From: Cupriavidus sp. UYMMa02A
Lineage (GTDB): Bacteria > Pseudomonadota > Gammaproteobacteria > Burkholderiales > Burkholderiaceae
NCBI GenBank assembly: GCA_001725945.1
Contig: LRMT01000008.1
Coordinates: 1-48,626 of the forward strand
Length of the DNA stretch: 48,626 nucleotides
Direction: 5' to 3'
A model generated the notes under the pieces. The model was not told the DNA's origin. It ran no database searches and saw only the letters and a list, made by a program, of their open reading frames with translations. Positions 28,503 through 37,108 of the stretch are shown in pieces (the stretch's first letter is position 1; each line of letters starts with the position of its first letter). The position numbers and the translations under genes are program-made.

Positions 28503-29639
28503 TCATGCGCTTTCGTATTCCTTCGCCACCTTGCGGTGGAAATGCACGATGCCGTGCTCGCTGATACCGCTGCGCTGGCGGTCGACCATGATCCGGCCCT
28601 GGCCGCGATAGCCGCGCGACTTCAGGCCCTTCTGCACGCTTTCCACCAGGCGCAGGTCTTCCGGACGGAACACGTCGCGATACCACTCGACCAGCTTCTG
28701 CTGGTCCTCGGTCAGTTCCTTGTTCAGGAAGTAGATCTCGTAGTGCTGGAGCGTGACTTCGGCGCTGGCCGGGAACTCGTAGATCACCGTCATGAAGTTG
28801 GCGCCTGGCGGCACGTTGAACATCGTGCAAGGCCAGGCCCAGAAACCGCTGAAGCTCGGATCCTTCACCGACTCGTCCAGCTTGAAAGACTTTTCCGACG
28901 ACTTGGCGTGGCCGAACTGCAGCGACCAGTTGCCGTGCAGCGTGTGGGTGTAACGGTCGACCTGTACGGAGTCCGAGAAGCCGGGGTGTGCCGGTCCGCA
29001 GTGGTAGCACTCCATGTAGTTGTCGACGATGGACTTCCAGTTGGCCGGCGTCTCGGTGACGAAGCGGGCGCCAAGGTGGAGGTTGTCGATGACCGGGCAG
29101 GCGGCGCGCATGCGGGCTTCCAGGCCGGGGAGCTGTTCCTCGACGGTGCCGGCGTCCGGGTTCATGTTGACAAAGACGAAGCCAGCGTATTCCTCGACCT
29201 TGACCGGGACGAGGCTGGACTTGCTCTTGTCGAAATTGGGGACGTTGTCGCAGTTGCGGGCGAGCGCCAGTTCGCCATCGAGCTTGAAAGTCCAGGCGTG
29301 GTACGGGCAGGTGATGACGTTCTTCGCGCGGCCGCTGCCTTGCAGCAGTTGATGGCCACGGTGGGGGCAGACGTTGTAGAAGGCGCGCAGCACGCCGTCA
29401 CGGTCGCGCAGCACGACGATGCTTTCGCCAATGATCTCGCGGGTCACGTAGTCGTTCGACTCGGCCAGTTCGCTGCGGTGGGCGACGCAGATCCAGCTAT
29501 TGGCGAAGATCTTTTCCTTCTCGTACTCGAAGACAGCTTCCGTCGTGTAGTACGAGGCGGGGAGGGTCCAGGCGTTTTCGTCGTCGGCGCAGAAGTTGGC
29601 TGGCAGCTTGACGGCGGCATTGTCCAGGGGCTTCTCCAT
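28503..29639 (-). CDS. cntA: Rieske carnitine monooxygenase oxygenase subunit (CntA/YeaW-like)
   Basis: A 378-residue Rieske non-haem iron oxygenase that should cleave carnitine to trimethylamine and malic semialdehyde. The Rieske ligands are C91/H93 (CPHRGH) and C111/H114 (CPYHAW). The mononuclear iron site is H213, H218 and D328. The bridging residue in NYMECYHCGPAHP is Glu210, where most Rieske oxygenases have Asp. Glutamate here is the hallmark of CntA/YeaW (Glu205 in the Acinetobacter enzyme; all ligand spacings match with an offset of +5). RBS AAGGA precedes the ATG. Relatives use gamma-butyrobetaine, choline or betaine, so substrate breadth is open. The gene is intact. Confidence 0.9.
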   Translation of the reverse strand: MEKPLDNAAVKLPANFCADDENAWTLPASYYTTEAVFEYEKEKIFANSWICVAHRSELAESNDYVTREIIGESIVVLRDRDGVLRAFYNVCPHRGHQLLQGSGRAKNVITCPYHAWTFKLDGELALARNCDNVPNFDKSKSSLVPVKVEEYAGFVFVNMNPDAGTVEEQLPGLEARMRAACPVIDNLHLGARFVTETPANWKSIVDNYMECYHCGPAHPGFSDSVQVDRYTHTLHGNWSLQFGHAKSSEKSFKLDESVKDPSFSGFWAWPCTMFNVPPGANFMTVIYEFPASAEVTLQHYEIYFLNKELTEDQQKLVEWYRDVFRPEDLRLVESVQKGLKSRGYRGQGRIMVDRQRSGISEHGIVHFHRKVAKEYESA

Positions 29640-29675
29640 GATTCTGTTTTCCTTTTGGTTAATTCGTAGTTAAGC

Positions 29676-29692
29676 GTTAAATATTGTTTAAC
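29676..29692. promoter_or_regulatory. Candidate operator upstream of cntA
   Basis: GTTAAA-TATTG-TTTAAC is a perfect 6-bp inverted repeat in an unusually AT-rich patch 37 bases before the cntA start. Read on the minus strand it matches 12 of 17 positions of the palindrome at 31475 upstream of the BCCT gene, so the same regulator may bind both. Confidence 0.45.
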
Positions 29693-29705
29693 AACAAGAC
29701 GGAAG

Positions 29706-29724
29706 AAAAAGCCCGGGGGCGGGC
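29706..29724 (-). terminator. Weak intrinsic terminator after the BCCT gene
   Basis: On the minus strand GCCCG-CCCC-CGGGC is followed by TTTTT. The 5-bp stem is short, so it may only reduce read-through from the BCCT gene into cntA. Confidence 0.5.
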
Positions 29725-29784
29725 AAATGTGTTGGTAAGCGTCGGAAGGGGCGGCAAAGGGGCGCCGCCCCGTCCATCAATCCA

Positions 29785-31379
29785 TCAAACGTTGGCGACG
29801 GCGGCTTCGCGGTCGGTGGTCACGGCGCGGTGTTCGCCTTCAGGCTGGGCCGCTTCGATCAGGTGTGCCGGCGTGTCGGCGTAGTCCTGCAGCAGCCAGC
29901 GGAACAGGCCAAACAGCTTGACGCCGAGGATGACCAGGAAAGGGATGGCGGTCAGCACGACGGCTGTCTTCATGGTCTCCAGCGACGCCTTGACGAATAG
30001 CATCGCCAGCGGCACCAGTGTCAGCATCACGCACCAGAACACGCGGCTGGTCGGCGACGGGTCCTGTCCTTCCTCCAGGTTGCGGGTGGTGGTGGCGGCC
30101 ACGGCGTAGGCCACGGCGTCGACGTGGGCTGCGAGGAAGACGATCATGATCACCAGGTACACCGCCAGGAACACCTTGCCGGCAGGCAGCGCGCTCAGCA
30201 GCATTTCCACTGCCGTCTCGCCGCCGTGTTCCTTCAGGATGCGCGGCACGTCGATGGCGCCTGACATGAACTGATGCATGCTGTAGCTTTCCAGCGCGCC
30301 AAAGAAGAACCAGCATCCGACGCTGCCGCCCAGCAGCAGGGCGTAGATGACTTCCTTGATCTTGCGTCCCTTCGACACGCGCGCCACAAACATCGCCACG
30401 CCCGGTGAGTACGACACCCACCACAGCCAGTAGAACACCGTCCAGCCGCGGCTGAAGGCGCCGTCGCCGGTGGGGTCGGTGAACAGGCTCATATGGACGT
30501 AGTTCTGCAACATCAGGCCCAGGCCGTTGACGATGTTATTGCCGGAGAACAGGGTCGGCCCGATGGCGAACACGACTGCGGCCAGCAGCAGCGCGCCCCA
30601 GCAGACCATATGGCTCAGGCGCTGCATGCCGCCGTTGATGCCAATGTAGGCACTCGCGGAGAACAGCACCGACACGCCGACGATCACGATCAACTGCGTG
30701 ACGAATGTATCCGGCACGCCGAACAGGCCGGACAGGCCGCGCGTGAAAGTCGACGCGGTCAGCGCGATGGAAACCGTCAGCGCCCCGAACATCGTCAGCA
30801 GGAAGATCAGGTCCACCAGCCGGCCCACCGGCCCGGTGGCGCGGAAGCCCGTAATGGCTTCGATGATGGACGCCAGGTTCAGCCCCTTGTTCTTGCGCAC
30901 GTGGAAGTGGTACGCCATCGCCAGCGAGGGCAGGGCGTATACCGCCCAGGCGCTCAGGCCCCAGTGAAAGAACGAGTAGCTGATGGAGTATTCCAGCGCC
31001 TCGCGCGTGCCGGTGGGCACGTTCAGGCCGGGCGACTGGTAGTAGTAGACCCACTCCATCACGCCCCAGTACATGGTCGATGACCCCATGCCTGCGCAGA
31101 TGAACATGAAGACCCACGACAGTGTGGAGTACTCGGGCTTGCCTTCGCCCAGGCGCACGTTGCCGTACTTGCTGAAGGCCAGCGCCAGGCAGGCGATGAC
31201 GCAGCCGAAGACGAAGATCTGGACCAGCGACCCAAAGGAGCGTGTGGACCATTCAAAGAGCTGGGCGGCGGTGGCGGCCGCTTCGGCGGGCCAGCGGACC
31301 ATGGCGATGACGGTGACCAGCACGGCGGTGAGCGTGCAGACAGTCAGGAATCCGTCGCGGCGGGGCGTGAACGTTTCAA
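29785..31379 (-). CDS. BCCT-family carnitine/betaine-type transporter
   Basis: A 12-helix carrier of the betaine/carnitine/choline family, about 530 residues. It carries [20 protein letters not shown] (substrate-site Trp and Tyr residues, CaiT-like), [20 protein letters not shown], and the signature [20 protein letters not shown]. The open frame extends upstream without a credible start. A TTG at 31379 has a strong GGAGGAG site six bases before it, but needs one extra A (TTGAAA to TTGAAAA) to join the frame [16 protein letters not shown] therefore infer a TTG start with a one-base sequence loss. It is the second gene of the operon and supplies substrate to CntA. Confidence 0.87.
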
Positions 31380-31474
31380 GTGGATCTCCTCCGATGCGTC
31401 TTTGCGCATGGGTGCTTTGTGGTGAAGCCTGTTTTACCCGGCGCGGTTGGGCCCGCGTTCTTATCTTGCTTTTT

Positions 31475-31508
31475 GTAAACCAATGGTTTACAGTAACTGT
31501 TGGTTTAC
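31475..31508. promoter_or_regulatory. Candidate operator upstream of the BCCT gene
   Basis: GTAAACC-AAT-GGTTTAC is a perfect 7-bp-arm palindrome at 31475-31491, and a third GGTTTAC half-site follows at 31502-31508, in direct repeat 17 bases from the previous one. The sequence lies about 100 bases upstream of the BCCT start. It resembles the cntA-upstream palindrome at 29676. Confidence 0.5.
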
Positions 31509-31644
31509 GAAACTCTATGCAAAATTCCGGGGATGCACAAGCTCCGCGCTGAAAAAAACCTACGTGTGTGTCGAATGGGCCTTCTCGCGCCCGGCGAAGA
31601 GACGCGTCGCATGAATTCTGCGTCACGTCCTCCAGCGCGTGGCG

Positions 31645-32728
31645 TCAGATGGCGTCGGCGATGGCCTTCCCCACGTCGCTCGTCCCGGCCTTGCCGCCGG
31701 CATCCGGCGTCAGCGGACCTTCGCGCAGCACGGTCTCGACGGCGGCGAGGATGGCGTCATGCGCCTGGCGTCCTGCTTCACCGCCGAGGAAATCCAGCAT
31801 CATCGCGCCCGACCAGATCATGCCGATGGGGTTGGCGATCTGCTTGCCGAAGATGTCCGGCGCCGAGCCGTGGACCGGTTCGAACAGCGAGGGAAACTTG
31901 CGCTCCGGGTTCAGGTTGGCCGAGCCCGCCAGGCCGATGGTACCGGTGCAGGCCGGGCCGAGGTCGGAGAGGAGGTCGCCGAACAGGTTGGAGGCGACTA
32001 CCACGTCGAAGCGCTCGGGCTGGAGCACGAAGCGGGCGCAGAGGATGTCGATGTGCTGGCTGTCCCATTTGACCTCGGGGTACTGCGCGCCCATCGCGGC
32101 GGTGCGCTCGTCCCACCACGCATGCTGACGGCAATGCCGTTGGACTTGGTGGCCGAGGTCAGCTTTTTCCGGGGACGGGATTGCGCCAGTTCGAAGGCGT
32201 ACTTCAGGATACGGTCGGTGCCGTGGCGGCTGAAGATCGACTGCTGCATCACGATCTCGCGCTCGGTGCCCTCGTACATGCGGCCGCCGACCGAACTGTA
32301 CTCGCCCTCGGTGTTCTCGCGGACCACGTAGAAGTCGATGTCGCCGGGCTTCTTGCCGGCCAGCGGGCAGGGCACGCCAGGCAACAGGCGCACAGGGCGC
32401 AGATTGACGTACTGGTCGAACTCGCGGCGGAACTTGAGCAGCGAACCCCACAGCGAGACGTGGTCGGGCACCTTGTCGGGCCAGCCCACGGCGCGAAGTA
32501 GATGGCGTCGAAGCCGTCGAGCTGCTGCTTCCAGTCGTCCGGCATCATCTTGCCGTGGCGCAAGTAGTAGTCGCAGTTGGCCCATTCGAAGTGGCGCACT
32601 TCAATGGGCAGCTTGAACTTGCGCGCGGCGGCTTCGACGACGCGCAGCCCTTCGGGGAGGACTTCGTTGCCGATGCCGTCGCCGGCGATGGCGGCTATCC
32701 GGAACGAAGCTGGAAATGGTTTGGTCAT
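31645..32728 (-). CDS. dmlA: D-malate/tartrate dehydrogenase (decarboxylating), DmlA-like, two apparent frameshifts
   Basis: A beta-decarboxylating NAD+ dehydrogenase related to isopropylmalate dehydrogenase, about 361 residues. It starts MTKPFPASFRIAAIAGDGIG at 32728. Breaks near 32495 (missing G before AVGWPDKVPDHVSLWGSLL) and near 32122 (missing C in SMPWWDERTAA) are joined by family continuity. Signature segments are VVRENTEGEYSSVGGR, ASNLFGDLLSDLGPACTGTI and HGSAPDIFGKQIANPIGMIW. VGWPD and DHVSLWG are typical of the tartrate/D-malate branch rather than LeuB. It heads the carnitine operon and would turn D-malate into pyruvate and CO2. Confidence 0.85.
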
Positions 32729-32786
32729 GGCGGTGTCTCGCTCGTGTCTGGTGGTCAGGACGTGATCGAGGATGCCGGGAAACCCC

Positions 32787-32803
32787 GCGCGGATCATCCG
32801 CGC
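32787..32803. promoter_or_regulatory. Perfect 17-bp palindrome between dmlA and the LysR gene
   Basis: GCGCGGAT-C-ATCCGCGC lies in the 101-base divergent region. Its dyad symmetry and location fit a LysR-type operator controlling dmlA and the regulator itself. Confidence 0.5.
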
Positions 32804-32829
32804 AACCGTGGATACAGGAAACACGAATC

Positions 32830-33743
32830 GTGAACAATCTGCCCCCACTGGAAGACCTGCGGGTGTTCTGCCTGGTCGCGCAGCGCGCCAGCTTCGTGGC
32901 CGCTGCGGAGGAGTTGGGCAACTCACCGGCCTATGTCAGCAAGCGCGTCAAGGCGCTGGAGCAGGCTATGGGTGCGCGACTGCTGCACCGGAGCACGCGC
33001 CAGGTGTCGCTGACGGAAAGCGGCGACCGCGTGTGCCGCTGGCGCGCCACATGCTCGACGAGATCGGCCAGTTGATGGAAGACGTCTCCGCAGGCGGCGG
33101 CGCGCCGCGCGGGCTGGTGCGGATCGGCAGCAGTGTGGGCTTCGGCAGGCGGCATGTTGCGCCTCTGATCTCGACGCTGTGCGAGCAGTTCCCCGGCCTG
33201 GAAATCCGCTTCGACGTCTTCGACAAGCTGGTCGACCTTGTGGCCGAGGGGATCGATCTCGACATCCGCATCGGCAACGACATCTCTCCGCACCTGATCG
33301 CCCGCCGGCTGGCGCGCAACTGGCGGGTGCTGTGCGCGGCCCCATCGTATCTCGCTGCGCGCGGCGTGCCGGAGACGCTCGATGCGCTGGCGCAGCACGA
33401 CTGTCTCGTGACAAAAGAGCGCGACCATCCCTTCGGCATCTGGCGCATGACCGGGCCGGAGGGCGACCGCAACGTCAAGATCGGTGGACGCCTGTCGTCC
33501 AATCACGGGGAGATCGTCACGGGTTGGGCGCTGGCCGGGCATGGCGTCATGCTGCGCTCGATGTGGGACGTCGAGCCTGACCTCAAGGCCGGCCGCCTGG
33601 TGCAGGTGCTGCCCGATTACCGCCAGGACGCGGATATCTGGGCGGTGTATCCTTCGCGCCTTTCCGGCTCTGCACGGCTGCGCGCCTGCGTCGAGTTTTT
33701 CATACGGCATCTCGGGGATGCCAAGGGGGAATCCAGGACATGA
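32830..33743 (+). CDS. dmlR: LysR-family regulator, DmlR-like (one apparent frameshift)
   Basis: A 304-residue LysR-type regulator starting at a GTG (MNNLPPLEDLRVFCLVAQRA). The winged HTH includes SFVAAAEELGNSPAYVSKRV. The frame breaks near 33042 (SLTESGDRVC, then LARHMLDEIGQLMEDVSAGG), consistent with one missing base. The effector domain has LVRIGSSVGFGRRHVAPLIS and DLDIRIGNDISPHLIARRLA. It is divergent from dmlA, as is DmlR, the activator of the D-malate dehydrogenase gene in E. coli. D-malate is the likely co-inducer by analogy. Its stop overlaps the next gene's ATG. Confidence 0.82.
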
Positions 33744-34724
33744 CAGAAAACAGCTTTGCATTCCGCCTCAAGGAACTGCTCGAACACAAGAAACTCACGC
33801 TGCAGGCGGTGGCAAACGTGCTCGACGTGTCGCGCCCGGCCGTCCATAAATGGACGAAGGGCGGCGAGATCGATTACGAGAAGCTCCGAAAGCTGGCGGC
33901 GTTCCTCGGCGTCAACTGGATCTGGCTGCGCTATGGCGAGCAGGCGCAGCAGGAGGCGGAAACAACGAGTGCGGTGGAAATCCCCATGACCGACATGCGC
34001 CGCCGCTACACGGCCGAGATCATGGAGAGCGAGGCGCGCATGAAGCTCGCGCAGGAGGGCGCGCGCATCGTGACTTGGGAATGGAACCTGATCACGGACG
34101 ACGTGGCCTACTCATCCAACGTCGAGGCTGTGTATGGCTGGCGCATCGTCAGCAACGAAAGCTTCTGGAAGCACGTCCATGCCGATGACGTGCCCATGAT
34201 GAATGCCGCCTACGAGGAATCGCTGCGCACCGGCCAGGCGCATGAATTTGACTTCCGCCTGTACCAGCCCGACGGCAGCATCCGCTGGATCTCGTCGCGC
34301 GCCACGCCGGTGCGGGAACTGGACGGACGCATCGTCAAGATCGTCGGCATCAGTATGGACAATACCGCGCGCAAGCTCGCCGAGCAGTCGCTGCGCGACC
34401 AGCAGGCGCGGTTCCAGGCGGTGTTCGAGTTGACGTCGGAAGGCATGGCCTTGCTGGACGGTTCGCTGCGTTGCGAGTCGGTCAACGCGGCGCTGGCGGG
34501 GCTGGTCGGCTGCGATGCAGGTGCTCTGCTGGGCGACGGGCTGGCCGGACGTTTCGCCGATGCAGGGCGCGCCTGCGCAGGCTCACGCGCGCCCGGGCGA
34601 AGGCGAGTTCTCCGCCGCGTTGCGGGGTGGGGACGGAAGCGCGGTGGCAGTGACGGTGCGCGCGACGCTGAACCGCAGCGAGGACGGCGCGTCGTACTAT
34701 GCGCTGGCGATGCGCGCGGCCTGA
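33740..34724 (+). CDS. XRE-family HTH protein with two PAS domains (apparent frameshift near 34600)
   Basis: The ATG overlaps the LysR stop (ATGA), so it is translationally coupled. Residues 8-65 form an XRE/Cro-type HTH (LQAVANVLDVSRPAVHKWTK). Residues 95-217 form a PAS domain of the PAS_3 kind (WEWNLITDDVAYSSNVEAVY, RLYQPDGSIRWISS). From residue 222 a second PAS begins (ARFQAVFELTSEGMALLDGS). Its end is disrupted near 34600: the conserved remainder, EFSAALRGGDGSAVAVTVRA to YYALAMRAA, is in another frame, stopping at 34724. The uncorrected frame runs on to 34807. There is no kinase or output domain other than the HTH, so it looks like a one-component sensor-regulator. Confidence 0.78.
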
Positions 34725-35272
34725 CTGGGGAGGAAGCGGGGAAGTCGGTCGGCCAAGTAGGGTTTGAAACCCACGATGTTCAATCTCTCGTCAGCGCTGC
34801 CCCTTGACAGCGCAGGAGCCGGTGACAGTAACTGGGCGGTCTCGGCTGGCTGCCCACCGTCAAGATGCGGCTGTCGCTGACCGACCCTGAGCTGCCACTT
34901 GAGTCCAGGCCACGTCAATGACCGCTTTTTGAAGTTCAGCCGCCACTTGTGCAGTCCTGGTGAGTAGCTAGTTTTGCGGCGGCCGAAATCGGTTTGAAGT
35001 CACAACGCGGCGGTCCATCAGGTTCATCAACTTTAAACTGATCCTCGCCCGACTGCGTTTGCACGAGCCGCCTGCGAGCCTTTTGATCGACGCACACCGG
35101 TGAAGCCGGTTTTGCGCATCATGTCGGTGCCGTTTGGTGGACCGAAGGCGAATGCCTTATGCGCTCCGGCCGCGATTTCAGCCAGCCGCCGTAGTGTTAC
35201 GGTTGGCATGTCGCGCTTTCCGTGCGCATTAATGCGGCAAGCAAGGGTTCAACGCATAACGCCCAATGCAGG
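34725..35272. other. Gene-poor stretch between the XRE-PAS and LysR genes
   Basis: Lower GC and no open frame with coding character. I see no terminal repeats, integrase or tRNA. It may be a scar at the edge of the LysR/SDR/old-yellow-enzyme module. Confidence 0.5.
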
Positions 35273-36232
35273 TTATCTGGTTGGCTTCTGCGAACGCGCC
35301 ACCTGAGCGATGTATTGATCCCAAGGCGTTGGAGCAGAAAAAATCTCGCCGAGAAACGCAACGAAGGCTTCACGTTCGGATTCCCGCGCCGGCTTTCCGG
35401 CCATAGTGCGGTTAGCGGAAAGAGGTCATGCGCCAGCTCGTACATCAGGGGCACGAGTTCACCGCGCTCGACGAATGGCGCGGCGATATACGTCGCCGAA
35501 ATGCCGATACCGCCGCTCGCCACGAGCGTGGCCGCGACTGCGTCGCTCACGTCGATCGTAATGCCCGCATCGGGAGCGATCTCCAGCACCTTGTCGCCGA
35601 GACGGAACGGCCATCTCGCCGCCTGCCCGGTGCTCTGATACCGGAAGTTCACGCATTCGTGACCGACGAGCTCATCGGGATGCTGCGGCGTGCCGCGCCG
35701 ACGAAGATACTCGGGCGATGCGAACGCGCAAATCCGGTGCGGTGCCAGGTAGCGGGAGATCATCCTTGAATCGCCCGGATCGCCTGCACGAATCGCGATA
35801 TCGACACCTTCCTCGATGAGATCCACGTATCGGTCGCCGAGACGCAGGTCGACGTCGAGCTTCGGATATTGCGCGCGAAAGCGCGGCAGTTTGGGCGCGA
35901 GAATATGACGCCGACCGGCAGCGGCGCCGTAACCTTCAGCGTGCCAGCCGGCTCGCGCGCGCGGCAACCATCGCCTGCTCAATACCTTCTGCTTCGCGCA
36001 GCAAGCGCTGCGCGCGCTCGAACAAATCGCGCCCTTCGGGCGTTAGTGTCAGCGAGCGGGTGGTGCGGCTGAACAGCTTCAGGCCGAAATGCTGCTCAAG
36101 ACGCTGGACACTTTTACTCACCGCTGAAGGCGAAACCGACAACGCTCGCGCAGCAGCGGTATAGCTGCCAAGCGAGGCCGCCCGCGCGAAGGCGATGAGG
36201 CCCGTCAGCCGTTCTAATCCGATTTGTTCCAT
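35273..36232 (-). CDS. LysR-family regulator of the SDR/OYE module (three apparent frameshifts)
   Basis: The N-terminus [20 protein letters not shown] with [23 protein letters not shown] is in one frame. Breaks near 35952 (then [14 protein letters not shown]), near 35912 (then [20 protein letters not shown]) and near 35355 (then [20 protein letters not shown]) join to a normal LysR protein of about 320 residues ending at the TAA at 35273. Each break is consistent with one missing base. The effector domain reads [20 protein letters not shown], typical of the CrgA-like LysR subgroup that controls small dehydrogenase genes. It is divergent from the SDR gene with 103 bases between. Confidence 0.82.
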
Positions 36233-36335
36233 AATGGAACTATTAAAGCGAATTATGACCTGATTATCAAGGCACGCGCTTCAATTTATTCTGGTCTCCA
36301 TCGACGCCGCCGTGGCGTCGCTCACGGAGATCATC

Positions 36336-37085
36336 ATGAACAGCACACCCAACGCCGTCCCTCTTTCCAATCGACTCGACGGCAAGACGGTCGTCATTTT
36401 CGGCGGCTCATCGGGCATCGGCCTGTCGGCTGCGATCCAGGCAAAGACAGCCGGCGCGAATGTCATTGTGGTCGGGCGCGACGCAACGAGTGCGGAGAAA
36501 GCGGCCACGGCGCACGGCTTCGACGGCTGGCGCGCGGCTGACGTCACGGATGGCGCCGCTGTCGAAGCGGCCCTGCGCGACATTCCCCAGGTAGATCACC
36601 TCGTGCTGCTGGCGGGCACCTTCGTGGCCGGCCAGGTTCGCGAAGCCGAGATCGCCTATTTGCACCGCGCCTTCGACGAGCGGATCTGGGCGGCCATCCA
36701 CGCAGTCCGCGCGCTGGGCGACCGTTTGAGCCCGGACGGTTCGATCACGCTGATCTCGGGCGCCCTCGCCGATCGCCCCAACGCGTATGGCACGGCAGTG
36801 CTCGCCGCTGCTTCCGCCGCCATGGAAGCCCTTGCCCGCGGCCTCGCGCTGGAACTAGCGCCCGTCCGCGTCAACACATTGTCGCCGGGCCCCATCGACA
36901 CGCCGATCCTGTCCAAGTCGCTCGGTGAGAACCGAGACGCGGTCGTGGCTTCGATGCGGAATTCGTTGCCGCTGCATCGCCTCGGCACCCCCGAGGAAGC
37001 CGGCGCGGGCGTCCTGTTTCTGATGACCAACGGCTGGATGAACGGCGCAACGCTCAATCTCGACGGTGGCTCGCGCCTCGTCTGA
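36336..37085 (+). CDS. Short-chain dehydrogenase/reductase-like protein, atypical active site
   Basis: A 249-residue SDR fold. The ATG at 36336 has GGAG seven bases upstream. The NAD(P) motif is GGSSGIG (23-29), the NAG-like strand is LVLLAGTFVAG, and the C-terminal part is RVNTLSPGPIDTPIL and GATLNLDGGSRLV. The expected catalytic Y-x-x-x-K is not present: the segment reads NAYGTAVLAAASAAMEALAR, with Val where Lys should be. This is seen in a known subgroup of SDR-like proteins often placed beside LysR genes, so catalysis is uncertain. It is followed 23 bases later by an old-yellow-enzyme gene. The frame is intact. Confidence 0.85.
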   Translation: MNSTPNAVPLSNRLDGKTVVIFGGSSGIGLSAAIQAKTAGANVIVVGRDATSAEKAATAHGFDGWRAADVTDGAAVEAALRDIPQVDHLVLLAGTFVAGQVREAEIAYLHRAFDERIWAAIHAVRALGDRLSPDGSITLISGALADRPNAYGTAVLAAASAAMEALARGLALELAPVRVNTLSPGPIDTPILSKSLGENRDAVVASMRNSLPLHRLGTPEEAGAGVLFLMTNGWMNGATLNLDGGSRLV

Positions 37086-37108
37086 ACAGCTGATCACAGG
37101 AGCCCTTC

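Noticed and set aside
25259..28564. 1101-residue open frame on the plus strand
   Set aside because: Antisense to the porin, CntB, aldehyde dehydrogenase and start of CntA regions. No domain is recognisable and its composition is shadow-like.
28503..29639. Glycine-betaine oxygenase (GbcA) as the primary call
   Set aside because: The Glu in place of the bridging Asp, the ligand spacing matching CntA, and the semialdehyde and D-malate dehydrogenase neighbours favour carnitine; betaine remains a possible side substrate.
31475..31508. Mobile-element terminal repeats
   Set aside because: The dyads have no transposase or target duplication nearby, and their position just upstream of pathway genes fits operators better.
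34725..35272. Decayed insertion sequence
   Set aside because: No transposase-like translation or terminal inverted repeat could be identified in any frame.
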